A stretch of DNA of 57,844 nucleotides from the NCBI GenBank assembly GCA_017439425.1, contig JAFSJE010000068.1, forward strand, positions 1 to 57,844. The letters run 5' to 3'. The translations under genes and the position numbers were made by a program. This DNA comes from Oscillospiraceae bacterium. GTDB lineage: Bacteria > Bacillota > Clostridia > Oscillospirales > Oscillospiraceae. The notes beneath the pieces are model-generated. The model was not told the origin of the DNA and did not search any database. It was given only the letters and a program-made list of their open reading frames with translations. This document shows positions 21,958 through 30,099 of this stretch, piece by piece. The first letter of the stretch is position 1. The number at the start of each line of letters is the position of its first letter.

Positions 21958-22967
21958 GAAAGCTTCGGGATTTAGGCAGGCTCTTTATGTATCTATTCAT
22001 CGTCGCGGCGTTTCTGACGGTGAACTTTCTGCTGTTCATGCACATCGAAAATATACGCTTCGCCGCGCTCATAACCGGCGCGAACGCCGTCGCGATGACG
22101 CTTCTTCTCTGGTTTATCGACAATCACCGCCGCAAAAAGATGATCGACGAGCCGGTGAAGAAGATTCAGGACGGCATCGACCGCGTGACAGCCGGCGATC
22201 TCACCTCCCGCATCGACAAAAAGGGCGTCGGCAACGCCTACGAGTACGGCAGCATCATAGACGGCATAAACAAGATGACCGAGGAGCTCGGTTCTGTTGA
22301 AACTCTCCGCACCGATTTCATTTCCAACGTCTCGCACGAGATGAAAACGCCGATCTCGGTTTTGCAAAACTACGCCACGCTCCTCCAGAGCGCCGGACTT
22401 GAAGATAATATGCGCATTGAATACGCAAAAAAAATAAGCGCCGAGACGCATCGTCTCAGTGCGCTGATAACAAATATTCTGAAGCTCAACAAGCTTGAAA
22501 ATCAGCAGATCTTTCCCGAGAAAACGCGCTTCGACCTGGCGGAGCAGGTCTGCGAGAGCATGCTCGAGTTCGAGCCGCGCTGGGAGGAAAAGAATCTCGA
22601 AATAGAAACCGACCTTGACGACGGTGTTTTCATCAGTGCTGACCGCGAAATGCTCGGCATAGTATGGTCAAATCTCATCTCCAACGCCGTGAAGTTCACG
22701 CCGGATGGCGGCAAAATAACGCTGTCCGTCAAAAAGCTCGGCGGCAGCGCCGTTGTTTCCGTAACCGACACCGGCTGCGGAATGGATGAAGAGACGATAA
22801 AAAGCATATTCAGGAAGTTCTATCAGGGCGACACAAGCCACGCCACCGAGGGCAACGGTCTCGGGCTCGCCCTCGTCCGGCGCATCGTCGATATTCACAG
22901 CGGGAGCATAGACGTCAGGAGCGAAAAAAATAACGGCAGCACCTTTGCGGTAACGCTGCCGTTGTGA
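21954..22967 (+). CDS. Sensor histidine kinase
   Basis: 337 residues. Two N-terminal membrane helices (about 9-30 and 36-55) with almost no external loop, a HAMP-like linker (about 58-115), then the HisKA domain with H128 (SNVSHEMKTP) and the ATPase domain with N-box NLISNAVKFTPDGG, G1 box DTGCGMDEE and G2 box GNGLGLALV. The lack of an outer domain suggests it senses the membrane, or a partner such as a transporter. The convergent downstream gene encodes a MATE-type exporter, a possible functional partner by proximity only. The 3' codons double as the exporter's terminator hairpin. Confidence 0.92.
   Translation: MRKLRDLGRLFMYLFIVAAFLTVNFLLFMHIENIRFAALITGANAVAMTLLLWFIDNHRRKKMIDEPVKKIQDGIDRVTAGDLTSRIDKKGVGNAYEYGSIIDGINKMTEELGSVETLRTDFISNVSHEMKTPISVLQNYATLLQSAGLEDNMRIEYAKKISAETHRLSALITNILKLNKLENQQIFPEKTRFDLAEQVCESMLEFEPRWEEKNLEIETDLDDGVFISADREMLGIVWSNLISNAVKFTPDGGKITLSVKKLGGSAVVSVTDTGCGMDEETIKSIFRKFYQGDTSHATEGNGLGLALVRRIVDIHSGSIDVRSEKNNGSTFAVTLPL
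22932..22963 (-). terminator. Terminator of the MATE gene inside the kinase 3' end
   Basis: AACGGCAGC (22932-22940) and GCTGCCGTT (22955-22963). On the minus strand the hairpin is followed by ATTTTTTT. It lies within the last codons of the histidine kinase on the other strand. Confidence 0.8.
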
Positions 22968-22972
22968 TCAGG

Positions 22973-24697
22973 TTATTGCAGGGGTTCACTCTGCGAAAAG
23001 CGGATCATATTTCTGTTGTAGCCCGTTGTTACAAGATACGCCTTCTCCTTGTGCGCTTCCATAAGCCCGCTCAGAAGGAAGCTGCTGAGTCCCGTGATTT
23101 TCGCGTCCGGATCGGTCAGGTCGAAGAGCTCGCCCGAGTCGCGCTCGATTACGAGCACCGAGCCATCCTCATAAATCAGCGACAGCTCTATAAGCACCGG
23201 CTTCTTTGCCGATTTGTTTGTGTCGAGGATCGTCATACCTATCTCCTCGACAAAGAGCGCCGCGCGGCTTGCCTGCGCCTTCGGAAAGCCGTGCGATAAA
23301 AGGCTCTCCTCGACCTTTCGGGAGAGGGCAGCCGCGCTGCCGGAAGTAAGCGTATCGTCCATGACCTCGATTTCCGAGTCCATATCTCCCAGCAGGTACG
23401 GGAAATTGTCCTTTCCGAATCTCAGCCGCACAAAGCCGAGTGAGCAGATAAGCGTCAGCACCGGTGAGATTGCAAAGCCCGCCCACATTCCGTTTATGCC
23501 GAACAGCGTGCCGCAGAGCATCGGCAAAGCTATGTACATCAGCCCGTTCTGGAGGCAGGCAAAGCCTGTCGCCATGCCTATGCGGTCGATGAGCATATAA
23601 TAAGAGGTCATGAGCGACACCGCGCTGCAGAAGGTAAAGCCCAGCGACACGATACGGATGGCAGTTATCGACGGCGCGAGCGTCTCGCCTCCGGAGATGC
23701 CGAAGAGCGCGCAGAACTGCGCCGGGAATATCCATATGAGCGCCGTTGCGATAACGCCCTCGATAAGCGCCGCCTTTACGGCTGACTTCATTACTCTCTT
23801 GATGAGCCGGTGATTCCTCTCTCCGAAGTATGTTCCGACAAGCGGCTGCATCGCCATACCGACGCCGTCAAGAACTACGCCGAATTCAATAAGGCTGACT
23901 ACAACGGCAAGCGTGACGAGTCCCGGCTCGCCGTAATGCCTGGAGACGAAGCCTATCATAACGTAGTCCATCAGCGCCCAGCAGAGGTAGACCGAGGAGT
24001 CCACTATGCTGTAGCGCGAGGTGAGCAGGAAGTCGCTGAATTTCAGGTGCCACACAAAGCGGAGCGAGTTGCCCTTGCGGAAGTAATGCCAGAAGCAGAC
24101 GAGAATACCGAGCGCGTTGCCGATGACTGAGCCGAGTATGATGCCCGTCATACCGAGAAAGCGCGTCAGAATTACGGAGAGAATGACGTTTCCGCCGATC
24201 TGGAAGCCGTAGCAGATGTTGTTGCACAGCTCGTCGCCGTCGGAGTACACCATCTGCTCAAGATAGAAGATTACGATGGTGAGGAACGCGTTTATCGGAA
24301 CAAAGCGGTAGTATTCGAGCGCGTTTGCGAGAATGTCGCCCGTAATGCCGTTTGCGCTGAAATAGACGTTCTGAATGAGAAATATCGTAAGAGCCGAGAT
24401 AAGTCCGATGCCGGTGCTGACGATGAGCCCCTGACTGTAAATCTCGTCAGCGCGCGCTTTTCTCATCGCGCCGACCTCTCTTGTATAAACTATGCCCACG
24501 CCCGTTGAGACGAGGTCGCCGAAGAAGGTCACTATACCGGTCACCGGCGTTATTGCGTTAATCGCCGCAACGCCCGACTCACCGATAAAATATCCGGCAA
24601 CGATGCTGTCGCAAAGGAGCATGAGGTACATGACCGCCTTTGTAAACGTGCCGGAGAGAAACATTGAGCCGAACTTTTTCTCACAAAAGCCTTTCAT
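22973..24697 (-). CDS. MATE-family transporter fused to an RsbW-like ATPase domain
   Basis: 574 residues from ATG 24697 (GGGAGGAGAGGG upstream); the frame stays open to 24871 but that part lies upstream of the promoter. Residues about 1-430 are a twelve-helix MatE transporter (CDSIVAGYFIGESGVAAINA near the N-terminus). Residues about 439-574 are soluble and read like a GHKL/HATPase_c_2 anti-sigma-kinase fold: AALFVEEIGMTILDTN (N-box-like, glutamates near 484-485, Asn494), VLIELSLIYEDGSVLVIERD, GELFDLTDPD and KITGLSSFLLSGL. The glycine-rich ATP lid is reduced. The transporter probably exports drugs or metabolites by cation antiport; the role of the fused domain is unknown. Confidence 0.85.
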   Translation of the reverse strand: MKGFCEKKFGSMFLSGTFTKAVMYLMLLCDSIVAGYFIGESGVAAINAITPVTGIVTFFGDLVSTGVGIVYTREVGAMRKARADEIYSQGLIVSTGIGLISALTIFLIQNVYFSANGITGDILANALEYYRFVPINAFLTIVIFYLEQMVYSDGDELCNNICYGFQIGGNVILSVILTRFLGMTGIILGSVIGNALGILVCFWHYFRKGNSLRFVWHLKFSDFLLTSRYSIVDSSVYLCWALMDYVMIGFVSRHYGEPGLVTLAVVVSLIEFGVVLDGVGMAMQPLVGTYFGERNHRLIKRVMKSAVKAALIEGVIATALIWIFPAQFCALFGISGGETLAPSITAIRIVSLGFTFCSAVSLMTSYYMLIDRIGMATGFACLQNGLMYIALPMLCGTLFGINGMWAGFAISPVLTLICSLGFVRLRFGKDNFPYLLGDMDSEIEVMDDTLTSGSAAALSRKVEESLLSHGFPKAQASRAALFVEEIGMTILDTNKSAKKPVLIELSLIYEDGSVLVIERDSGELFDLTDPDAKITGLSSFLLSGLMEAHKEKAYLVTTGYNRNMIRFSQSEPLQ

Positions 24698-24721
24698 TCC
24701 CTCTCCTCCCTTTTTATCCGT

Positions 24722-24750
24722 ATCATAGCACAAAAGCTGAGAAATTGCAA
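24722..24750 (-). promoter_or_regulatory. Promoter of the MATE gene
   Basis: Minus strand TTGCAA (24750-24745), 17-nt spacer, TATGAT (24727-24722). Confidence 0.7.
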
Positions 24751-24764
24751 CACGCACCTCCATC

Positions 24765-24902
24765 ACGCAGAAAGCGCCGTCCTCAAGCCGAGGGCGGCGT
24801 ATTATTATTTTGTATGTCCTGCGAGGCAGGCTTCGAGGGCGGCGAGAAAGCTCCTTTTGCCGGATAAGCACTTCTTCCTCAACGGCATGGAGTTCAACCT
24901 CG
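24765..24902 (-). pseudogene. Scar made of a LytTR-regulator end and a GH3 fragment
   Basis: 24765-24860 is nearly identical to 30060-30155, the 3' end and downstream hairpin of the LytTR response regulator; on the minus strand it still reads KRSFLAALEACLAGHTK and stops at 24805-24807, against KKSFLAAIEAYRARHTK in the intact gene. Directly joined, 24858-24902 matches 35920-35965 of the GH3 gene (a 19-nt exact run and 32 of 37 positions in the best part), encoding KHFFLN and EFN on the plus strand. No start or intact domain remains. It lies between the isocitrate dehydrogenase gene end and the MATE promoter. Confidence 0.7.
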
Positions 24903-24917
24903 TGTGGCTTTTTTATA

Positions 24918-24944
24918 AATCCGGTGGTGCCGCAATGCCGGATT
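24918..24944 (-). terminator. Hairpin after the isocitrate dehydrogenase gene
   Basis: AATCCGG (24918-24924) and CCGGATT (24938-24944), immediately past the stop codon; the minus-strand tail is TATAAAAAAG, so termination would be weak. Confidence 0.45.
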
Positions 24945-24945
24945 G

Positions 24946-26142
24946 TTACAGCTTTTCTGCGATTTTCTCAAGAAATTCCGTTGTATTCAGCACCTTCGCC
25001 CCGGCTCCCTCGGCAATCAGCGCGAGATCCTTCGTCATGAAGCCGGACTCGATGGTTCCGATCGTCGCGGTCTCGAGCTTATCCGCAAAGGATGCAAGCG
25101 GCGCGTTTGAATCGAGCTCGGCGCGCTTTCTGAGCGCTCCGCTCCAGGCGAAAATCGTGGCTACGGGGTTAGTGCTCGTCTTTTCGCCGGCCTGATAGCG
25201 ATACCAGTGGCGCGTCACGGTGCCGTGTGCCGCCTCGTACTCAAAGTTGCCGTCCGGCGAAACGAGAACGCTCGTCATCATCGCAAGCGAGCCGTAAGCC
25301 GTCGACACCATGTCGCTCATAACGTCGCCGTCATAGTTTTTGAGCGCCCAGACAAAGCCGCCCTCAGAGCGGATAACGCGGGCTACGGCGTCGTCGATAA
25401 GCGTATAGAAGTAGGTGATACCGGCCTTTTCAAACTCCGCCCTGTACTCCTCGTCATAGACCCGCTGGAAAATATCGCGGAATTCGCCGTCATACTGCTT
25501 GGAGATCGTATCCTTGCAGGAAAACCACAGATCCTGCCCAAGCGAAAGCGCGTATGCAAAGCTCGCGCGGGCAAAGGATACTATGGAGTCGTCGCGGTTA
25601 TGCATTCCCTGCAAAATACCGGGACCGGCAAAATCGTATATAAGCTCGCGCTTCTCCTTGCCGTCCTCGCCGGTGAACACAAGCTCCGCCCTTCCGGCGC
25701 AGGGTATGCGAAGCTCCGTCGCCTTGTAAATATCCCCGTAGGCGTGGCGCGCGATGGTGATCGGCTTTTTCCACGTCTTTACAACGGGGCTTGCGACCTT
25801 GGTAAGTATCGGAGTACGGAACACAGTTCCGTCAAGCGCGGCGCGAAGCGTGGCGTTCGGGCTCTTCCACAGTCCGTGCAGGCCGTACTCTTCAACTCTC
25901 TGCTTGTTCGGCGTTATCGTGGCGCACTTAACGCCGACGTGAAGCCTCTTTATCGCCTCCGCCGCCTCGAGCGTAACGCTGTCGCCCGTCTCATCTCTGT
26001 GCCGGAGTCCGAGGTCGTAATACTCGGTATTCAGCTCTATATACGGCTCAAGAAGGAGCCTTTTTATATCGGCCCATATAACTCTCGTCATCTCGTCGCC
26101 GTCCATTTCGACGATCGGGACGGGCATTCTGATTTTTTCCAT
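24946..26142 (-). CDS. icd: NADP-dependent isocitrate dehydrogenase (eukaryote-like type)
   Basis: 398 residues. Matches the homodimeric NADP-IDH subfamily shared by eukaryotes and some Clostridia: VEMDGDEMTRVIWADIK, VKCATITPNKQRVEE, LWKSPNATLRAALDGTVFR (substrate loop with Ser/Asn/Arg), ISKQYDGEFRDIF, YDGDVMSDMVSTAYGSLAMM (metal-binding Asp) and EAAHGTVTRHWYRYQAGEKTSTNPVATIFAW (NADP site). Converts isocitrate to 2-oxoglutarate in the cytosol. The start follows the hydratase stop by 1 nt, with GAGGG as ribosome site, so the two are co-transcribed. With the divergent citrate synthase this forms the oxidative branch that feeds glutamate synthesis. Confidence 0.95.
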   Translation of the reverse strand: MEKIRMPVPIVEMDGDEMTRVIWADIKRLLLEPYIELNTEYYDLGLRHRDETGDSVTLEAAEAIKRLHVGVKCATITPNKQRVEEYGLHGLWKSPNATLRAALDGTVFRTPILTKVASPVVKTWKKPITIARHAYGDIYKATELRIPCAGRAELVFTGEDGKEKRELIYDFAGPGILQGMHNRDDSIVSFARASFAYALSLGQDLWFSCKDTISKQYDGEFRDIFQRVYDEEYRAEFEKAGITYFYTLIDDAVARVIRSEGGFVWALKNYDGDVMSDMVSTAYGSLAMMTSVLVSPDGNFEYEAAHGTVTRHWYRYQAGEKTSTNPVATIFAWSGALRKRAELDSNAPLASFADKLETATIGTIESGFMTKDLALIAEGAGAKVLNTTEFLEKIAEKL

Positions 26143-26143
26143 A

Positions 26144-28306
26144 TTAACCCTCTTTTTTCGATTTATACCAGTTCATAAGGCACCCGGCGAGCAGTATTTC
26201 GCGCTCCTGCACGGTCAGCGGCGGCAGTCTGAAGGTGATGCTCTCCTTCTTCCCGCCGGAGATAAGCACCCCCGGCACCTCCGTCCTTCCGCTCTCTATA
26301 ATTTTTCTCACGCCCGGAAGATAGACAAATCCGCCGACCTCTCCGGAAAATTCGCCGTCGCAGTAAAGCGGCAGCATACCCCAGTTTATTACGTTCGAGC
26401 GATAGCGCTTCGTCGCAAAATCGCGCACTATGTTCGCGCCGCCGCCGAGCACGCGCTGACAGCTTGCCGCCTGCTCCCTTGCGCTTCCGTCGCCGGGGAG
26501 TATGGCATAAATTGCTGAGGCAAGGGGAGCTTCGCCGTCGATACCGGCTTTTTTCAGTATTTCCTGCGGGTCGATCGTCCTTGTCTCCTTCGTCCGCCCG
26601 ACGTACCCCGGATCCCTTCTCGAGAGCGTAAACTCAGCGAGGCGAAGCGGATTTGAGCGGTAGGAGGAAGTCTCTCCCGAGGGTATCAGCTCGTCAGTCG
26701 TTGTCACGGGGTCGCGTATAACGCTGTCAAGGCGCAGAAGCAGATTTTCGGGAAGCGGCGGAAGCGACGGCCACGGTACGATATTCGGCCCGAAGATGAG
26801 CTTTTCCCCGCTGTTTGCCCTGCCCCAGCCGTCATAAACGCGCTTTGAATAAATAGTCCCGTCAAAGATGTAGCCGGCCCCGCGCGGCTCCTCGTAATCA
26901 ACGTCTGATGCCGAGGTCAGCACGCCGCCGTTTGCCGCGGTCGCGGCGATGCTCCTCGCGTCCATGAGGAAAACGGAGCTTATCTGACCCTCGCCCGGCT
27001 TGCTGCCCTCGCGGTTCGGGAAGTTGCGGGTGGTATGGCGAATGCTGATGGCGTCGTTCGAGGGCGTGTCTCCCGCGCCGAAGCACGGGCCGCAGAACGC
27101 GGGCTTTACTACCGCGCCGCTCATCATCAGCTCCTCTGCGATTCCGCTGCGCATAAGCGCGAGATTCTGCGGCGCGCTCGAGGGGTATACCGAGAGGCTG
27201 AACCCGCCGTTTCCGGTGCTGCGTCCTTTGAGTATAGATGCCGCCGCCGCGAGATTATCGTACATTCCTCCGGCACAGCCGGCGATTATGCCCTGATTGA
27301 CGCTCAGCTTGCCGCCCTGAAGCTTATCCGTGAGCCTCAGACGCGGATTTTTCCTCTCGCACTCGCGGAGAATATCGCCCGGGTTTGCGATCAGCTCGCG
27401 CAGAGTACAGGCGTTCGAGGGGTGGAACGGCAGCGCCGCCATCGGCTCGAGCGAAGAGAGATCTATTTCGATCATCGCGTCGTACACCGCGCCCTCCTCC
27501 GGAGCCATCGCGCGGTAAGCCTCGGGTCTGCCGTGGAGCGTGAGGTATTCCCTCACTCTTTCGTCAGTTGTCCATATAGATGAAAGGCAGGCTGTCTCCG
27601 TAGTCATTACGTCGATGCCGATCCGGTAATCCATCGGAAGCGCCGAGACGCCGGGTCCGGCAAATTCGAGGATCTTGTTCTTTACAAAGCCGCGCTCGTA
27701 GACCGCGCCGCAGAGCGCTATCGCTGCGTCGTGCGGGCCGACGCCGTGAGCCGGCGTGCCGGTGAGCCAGACGAGCACTACCTCCGGCTCGGCAATATCA
27801 TAGGTATTCTCCAGAAGCTGGCGCACGATCTCCGGCCCGCCCTCGCCGACGCCGAGAGTTCCGAGCGCACCGTAGCGGGTATGGGAGTCAGAGCCGAGTA
27901 TCATCCTGCCGCACCCGGCAAGGCGTTCCCTCGCGTACTGGTGGATAACGGCGAGATTCGCCGGAACGTAGATCCCGCCGAATTTTTTAGCCGCGGAAAG
28001 CCCGAAAACGTGGTCGTCCTCGTTGATAGTTCCGCCGACCGCGCAGAGCGAGTTGTGGCAGTTTGTCAGCACATACGGCACCGGGAATTTTTCAAGCCCG
28101 GACGCCATGGCAGTCTGTATAATTCCGACGTACGTTATATCGTGGCTGATAAGGCTGTCAAATTTCACCCTGAAGCCGTCCCCGCCCCTGTGGTGTGCGC
28201 GAAGGACAGAATATGCCATCGTTTTTTCGCGCCCCTGCGGGCTCTTCCCGCACTGTACCGGAGCTCCGCCCGTAAGCATGACCGGATGAGAGGTTAATTT
28301 AATCAT
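26144..28306 (-). CDS. Aconitase-family hydratase
   Basis: 720 residues, start ATG with GAGGTGCGG upstream. Aconitase/IPM-isomerase superfamily: HNSLCAVGGTINEDDHVFGL and GSDSHTRYGALGTLGVGEGG near the N-terminus, cysteines for the 4Fe-4S cluster in IAGCAGGMYDN and FCGPCFGAGD, then FPNREGSKPGEGQISSVFLM, and a C-terminal swivel domain (about 520-700). The overall pattern resembles the YbhJ-type putative hydratase more than classic AcnA or AcnB. Because it sits between isocitrate dehydrogenase and citrate synthase it most likely serves as the aconitase of this organism; that is a context inference. All three Cys ligands are present. Confidence 0.88.
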   Translation of the reverse strand: MIKLTSHPVMLTGGAPVQCGKSPQGREKTMAYSVLRAHHRGGDGFRVKFDSLISHDITYVGIIQTAMASGLEKFPVPYVLTNCHNSLCAVGGTINEDDHVFGLSAAKKFGGIYVPANLAVIHQYARERLAGCGRMILGSDSHTRYGALGTLGVGEGGPEIVRQLLENTYDIAEPEVVLVWLTGTPAHGVGPHDAAIALCGAVYERGFVKNKILEFAGPGVSALPMDYRIGIDVMTTETACLSSIWTTDERVREYLTLHGRPEAYRAMAPEEGAVYDAMIEIDLSSLEPMAALPFHPSNACTLRELIANPGDILRECERKNPRLRLTDKLQGGKLSVNQGIIAGCAGGMYDNLAAAASILKGRSTGNGGFSLSVYPSSAPQNLALMRSGIAEELMMSGAVVKPAFCGPCFGAGDTPSNDAISIRHTTRNFPNREGSKPGEGQISSVFLMDARSIAATAANGGVLTSASDVDYEEPRGAGYIFDGTIYSKRVYDGWGRANSGEKLIFGPNIVPWPSLPPLPENLLLRLDSVIRDPVTTTDELIPSGETSSYRSNPLRLAEFTLSRRDPGYVGRTKETRTIDPQEILKKAGIDGEAPLASAIYAILPGDGSAREQAASCQRVLGGGANIVRDFATKRYRSNVINWGMLPLYCDGEFSGEVGGFVYLPGVRKIIESGRTEVPGVLISGGKKESITFRLPPLTVQEREILLAGCLMNWYKSKKEG

Positions 28307-28532
28307 TTATCCGCACCTCATTCGCGTTTTATATAGCGCTGAACAGTATACCATTTTCGCATAAATATAGCAATAGTTTTGCAACATATTTTATAATTTA
28401 ATGCAAATTGCACTTGTCATCCCGCAAAATCACTTTAGCGTTTTGTCGTAAATGCACTTTTTTTGATAAGCTATTGCATTTTCTTTAGTATAGCGTTATA
28501 ATTCACTCAATCAAAGCCCGGAGGTTTTTCCC
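28307..28532. promoter_or_regulatory. Divergent control region with repeated TTGCA words
   Basis: No gene. The citrate synthase promoter is at 28474-28502. On the minus strand a weaker promoter for the hydratase operon may use TGACAA (28419-28414) and TTATAA about 17 nt later. TTGCA/TGCAA words recur at 28373-28385, 28401-28412 (TGCAAATTGCA) and 28474-28478, suggesting a shared regulator site; identity unknown. Confidence 0.5.
28474..28502 (+). promoter_or_regulatory. Promoter of the citrate synthase gene
   Basis: TTGCAT (28474-28479), 17-nt spacer, TATAAT (28497-28502). Confidence 0.75.
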
Positions 28533-29897
28533 ATGAGCAGTTTATCCGAGAAGCTCGTTCACGAATACGTCGCATCATTCTCGCAGGATCTTGCCGAAAA
28601 ATACGCTATCGATTACTCGAAGTACAGCACGGTCAACATCAAGCGCGGCCTGCGCAACGCCGACTCCACCGGAGTTATAGCCGGCGTCACCAAGGTCGGC
28701 TCCGTTATGGGCTATATGGTGATGGACGGCGCGCCGATCGCCATGCCCGGAAAGCTCTATTACCGCGGCTATGACGTTGAGGAGATAGTCGACAGTCACG
28801 CAAAGAGCGGCAAGTTCGGCTACGAGGAGGTCGCGTATCTTCTGCTTATGGGCGAGCTGCCGACTCCGGAGGAGCTGGAGAAATTCGACGCCATTCTGTC
28901 GCAGGCGCGTTACCTGCCGGACGGCTTTACGGAGGATATGATCATCAAGGCGCCGAGCCGCAACATTATGAACAAGCTCGCGCGCGGCGTTCTCGCGCTC
29001 TATTCTTATGATGACAATCCTGACGATACGTCGATTGAGAACATTCTTCGCCAGTGCATTGAGCTTATAGGTCGTTTCCCTGTCATTGTGGCGAACGCAT
29101 ATGCCGTCAAGCGCCACTATTACGACGGTAAGAGCCTTTATATCCACGTTCCGCGCGAAAATCTCTCCGTTTCCGAAAACTTTCTCCGCATAGTCCGTCA
29201 GGATAAGAGCTATACCGGGGAGGAGGCGAGGCTTCTCGACCTTATGCTCATTCTCCACGCCGAGCACGGCGCGGGCAACAACTCGGCATTCTCCTGCCGT
29301 GTGCTGTCCTCCACCGGAACCGATACCTATTCGGCGATTGCGGCGGCGGTCGGCTCTCTCAAGGGCCCGCTGCACGGCGGCGCGGCGAAGGCGGCAAAGG
29401 ATATGTTCCTCGATATAAAGGCAAACGTATCCAACCCCGCCGACGATGGTGCGCTCAAGGACTATCTTGTTAAGCTGCTCGACGGCGAGGCGGGCGACAG
29501 AAGCGGCAAGATCTACGGTCTCGGTCACGCGGTCTATACGATCTCCGACCCGAGAGCCGTGCTTCTCAAAAAATACGCGCGCACAATGGCTGAGGAGAAG
29601 GGGCTCAGTGAGGATTTCCGCATACTGGAGTCCGTTGAGCGGCTCGGCATACCGCTCATTATGGAAAGGAAGCACCTTACGATCCCGATCTGCGCTAACG
29701 TCGATATGTATTCGGGGTTTGTTTACAGTATGCTCGGCATACCCGACGATCTGCTGACCCCGCTGTTCGCCACGGCGCGGATCGCCGGCTGGTGTGCTCA
29801 CCGCATCGAGGAAATACTGACCGGCGGCAGAATCATCCGTCCGGCATACAAGGCCGGCGCCGCGAACCGTCCTTATACCGAGATCGAACAAAGATAA
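28533..29897 (+). CDS. Citrate synthase
   Basis: 454 residues, start ATG with CCGGAGG upstream. Type II-like citrate synthase with the longer N-terminal region of Clostridia: MPGKLYYRGYDVEEIVD, GRFPVIVANAYAVKR, LILHAEHGAGNNSAF and GPLHGGAAKAAKDM (the two catalytic histidines), GLGHAVYTISDPRAVLL and VDMYSGFVYSMLGIP. Condenses oxaloacetate and acetyl-CoA to citrate; a 2-methylcitrate or Re-type role is less likely from sequence. Divergent from the aconitase/IDH pair, ending at a strong terminator. Confidence 0.95.
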   Translation: MSSLSEKLVHEYVASFSQDLAEKYAIDYSKYSTVNIKRGLRNADSTGVIAGVTKVGSVMGYMVMDGAPIAMPGKLYYRGYDVEEIVDSHAKSGKFGYEEVAYLLLMGELPTPEELEKFDAILSQARYLPDGFTEDMIIKAPSRNIMNKLARGVLALYSYDDNPDDTSIENILRQCIELIGRFPVIVANAYAVKRHYYDGKSLYIHVPRENLSVSENFLRIVRQDKSYTGEEARLLDLMLILHAEHGAGNNSAFSCRVLSSTGTDTYSAIAAAVGSLKGPLHGGAAKAAKDMFLDIKANVSNPADDGALKDYLVKLLDGEAGDRSGKIYGLGHAVYTISDPRAVLLKKYARTMAEEKGLSEDFRILESVERLGIPLIMERKHLTIPICANVDMYSGFVYSMLGIPDDLLTPLFATARIAGWCAHRIEEILTGGRIIRPAYKAGAANRPYTEIEQR

Positions 29898-29921
29898 GCC
29901 AAAATTTTGCTCATACAGCAC

Positions 29922-29949
29922 AAAAAGTCACCCGAGAGGGTGACTTTTT
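29922..29949 (+). terminator. Terminator of citrate synthase, part of a dispersed repeat
   Basis: AAAAAGTCACCC (29922-29933), loop GAGA, GGGTGACTTTTT (29938-29949). Perfect 12-bp stem with U-run. The same stem occurs at 36640-36669 and, partly, near 55562. Confidence 0.92.
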
Positions 29950-30021
29950 ATTTGGAGCCGGTGTAATACTAATCCCTAATTAAAGCAAGACATTATCCAA
30001 CTGCGTCACAAAGGCGATCCA
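29922..30021. repeat. Dispersed repeat, copy 1
   Basis: The terminator stem is followed by TTGGAGCCGGTG (29952-29963) and, 54 nt on, TCACAAAGGCGATCCA (30006-30021). Copy 2 has the same three blocks in the same order and spacing at 36640-36739. The sequence between blocks differs. No gene is seen in 29898-30099. Confidence 0.7.
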
Positions 30022-30069
30022 TAATTTTCCCCGGTGTCTGCTTATTTGGGAGCAGTATTACGCAGAAAG

Positions 30070-30094
30070 CGCCGTCCTCGAGCCGAGGGCGGCG
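30070..30094. terminator. Hairpin between citrate synthase and LytTR regulator genes
   Basis: CGCCGTCCTCG-AGC-CGAGGGCGGCG, one U-G pair on the plus strand, followed by TATTATTATTTT there. It lies just past the stop of the minus-strand regulator and can act for both directions. A duplicate lies in the scar at 24765-24802. Confidence 0.6.
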
Positions 30095-30099
30095 TATTA

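Noticed and set aside
24857-25195. Plus-strand open frame beginning with KHFFLN
   Set aside because: It runs antisense into the isocitrate dehydrogenase gene. The first part is explained by the GH3 fragment in the scar; it has no ribosome site.
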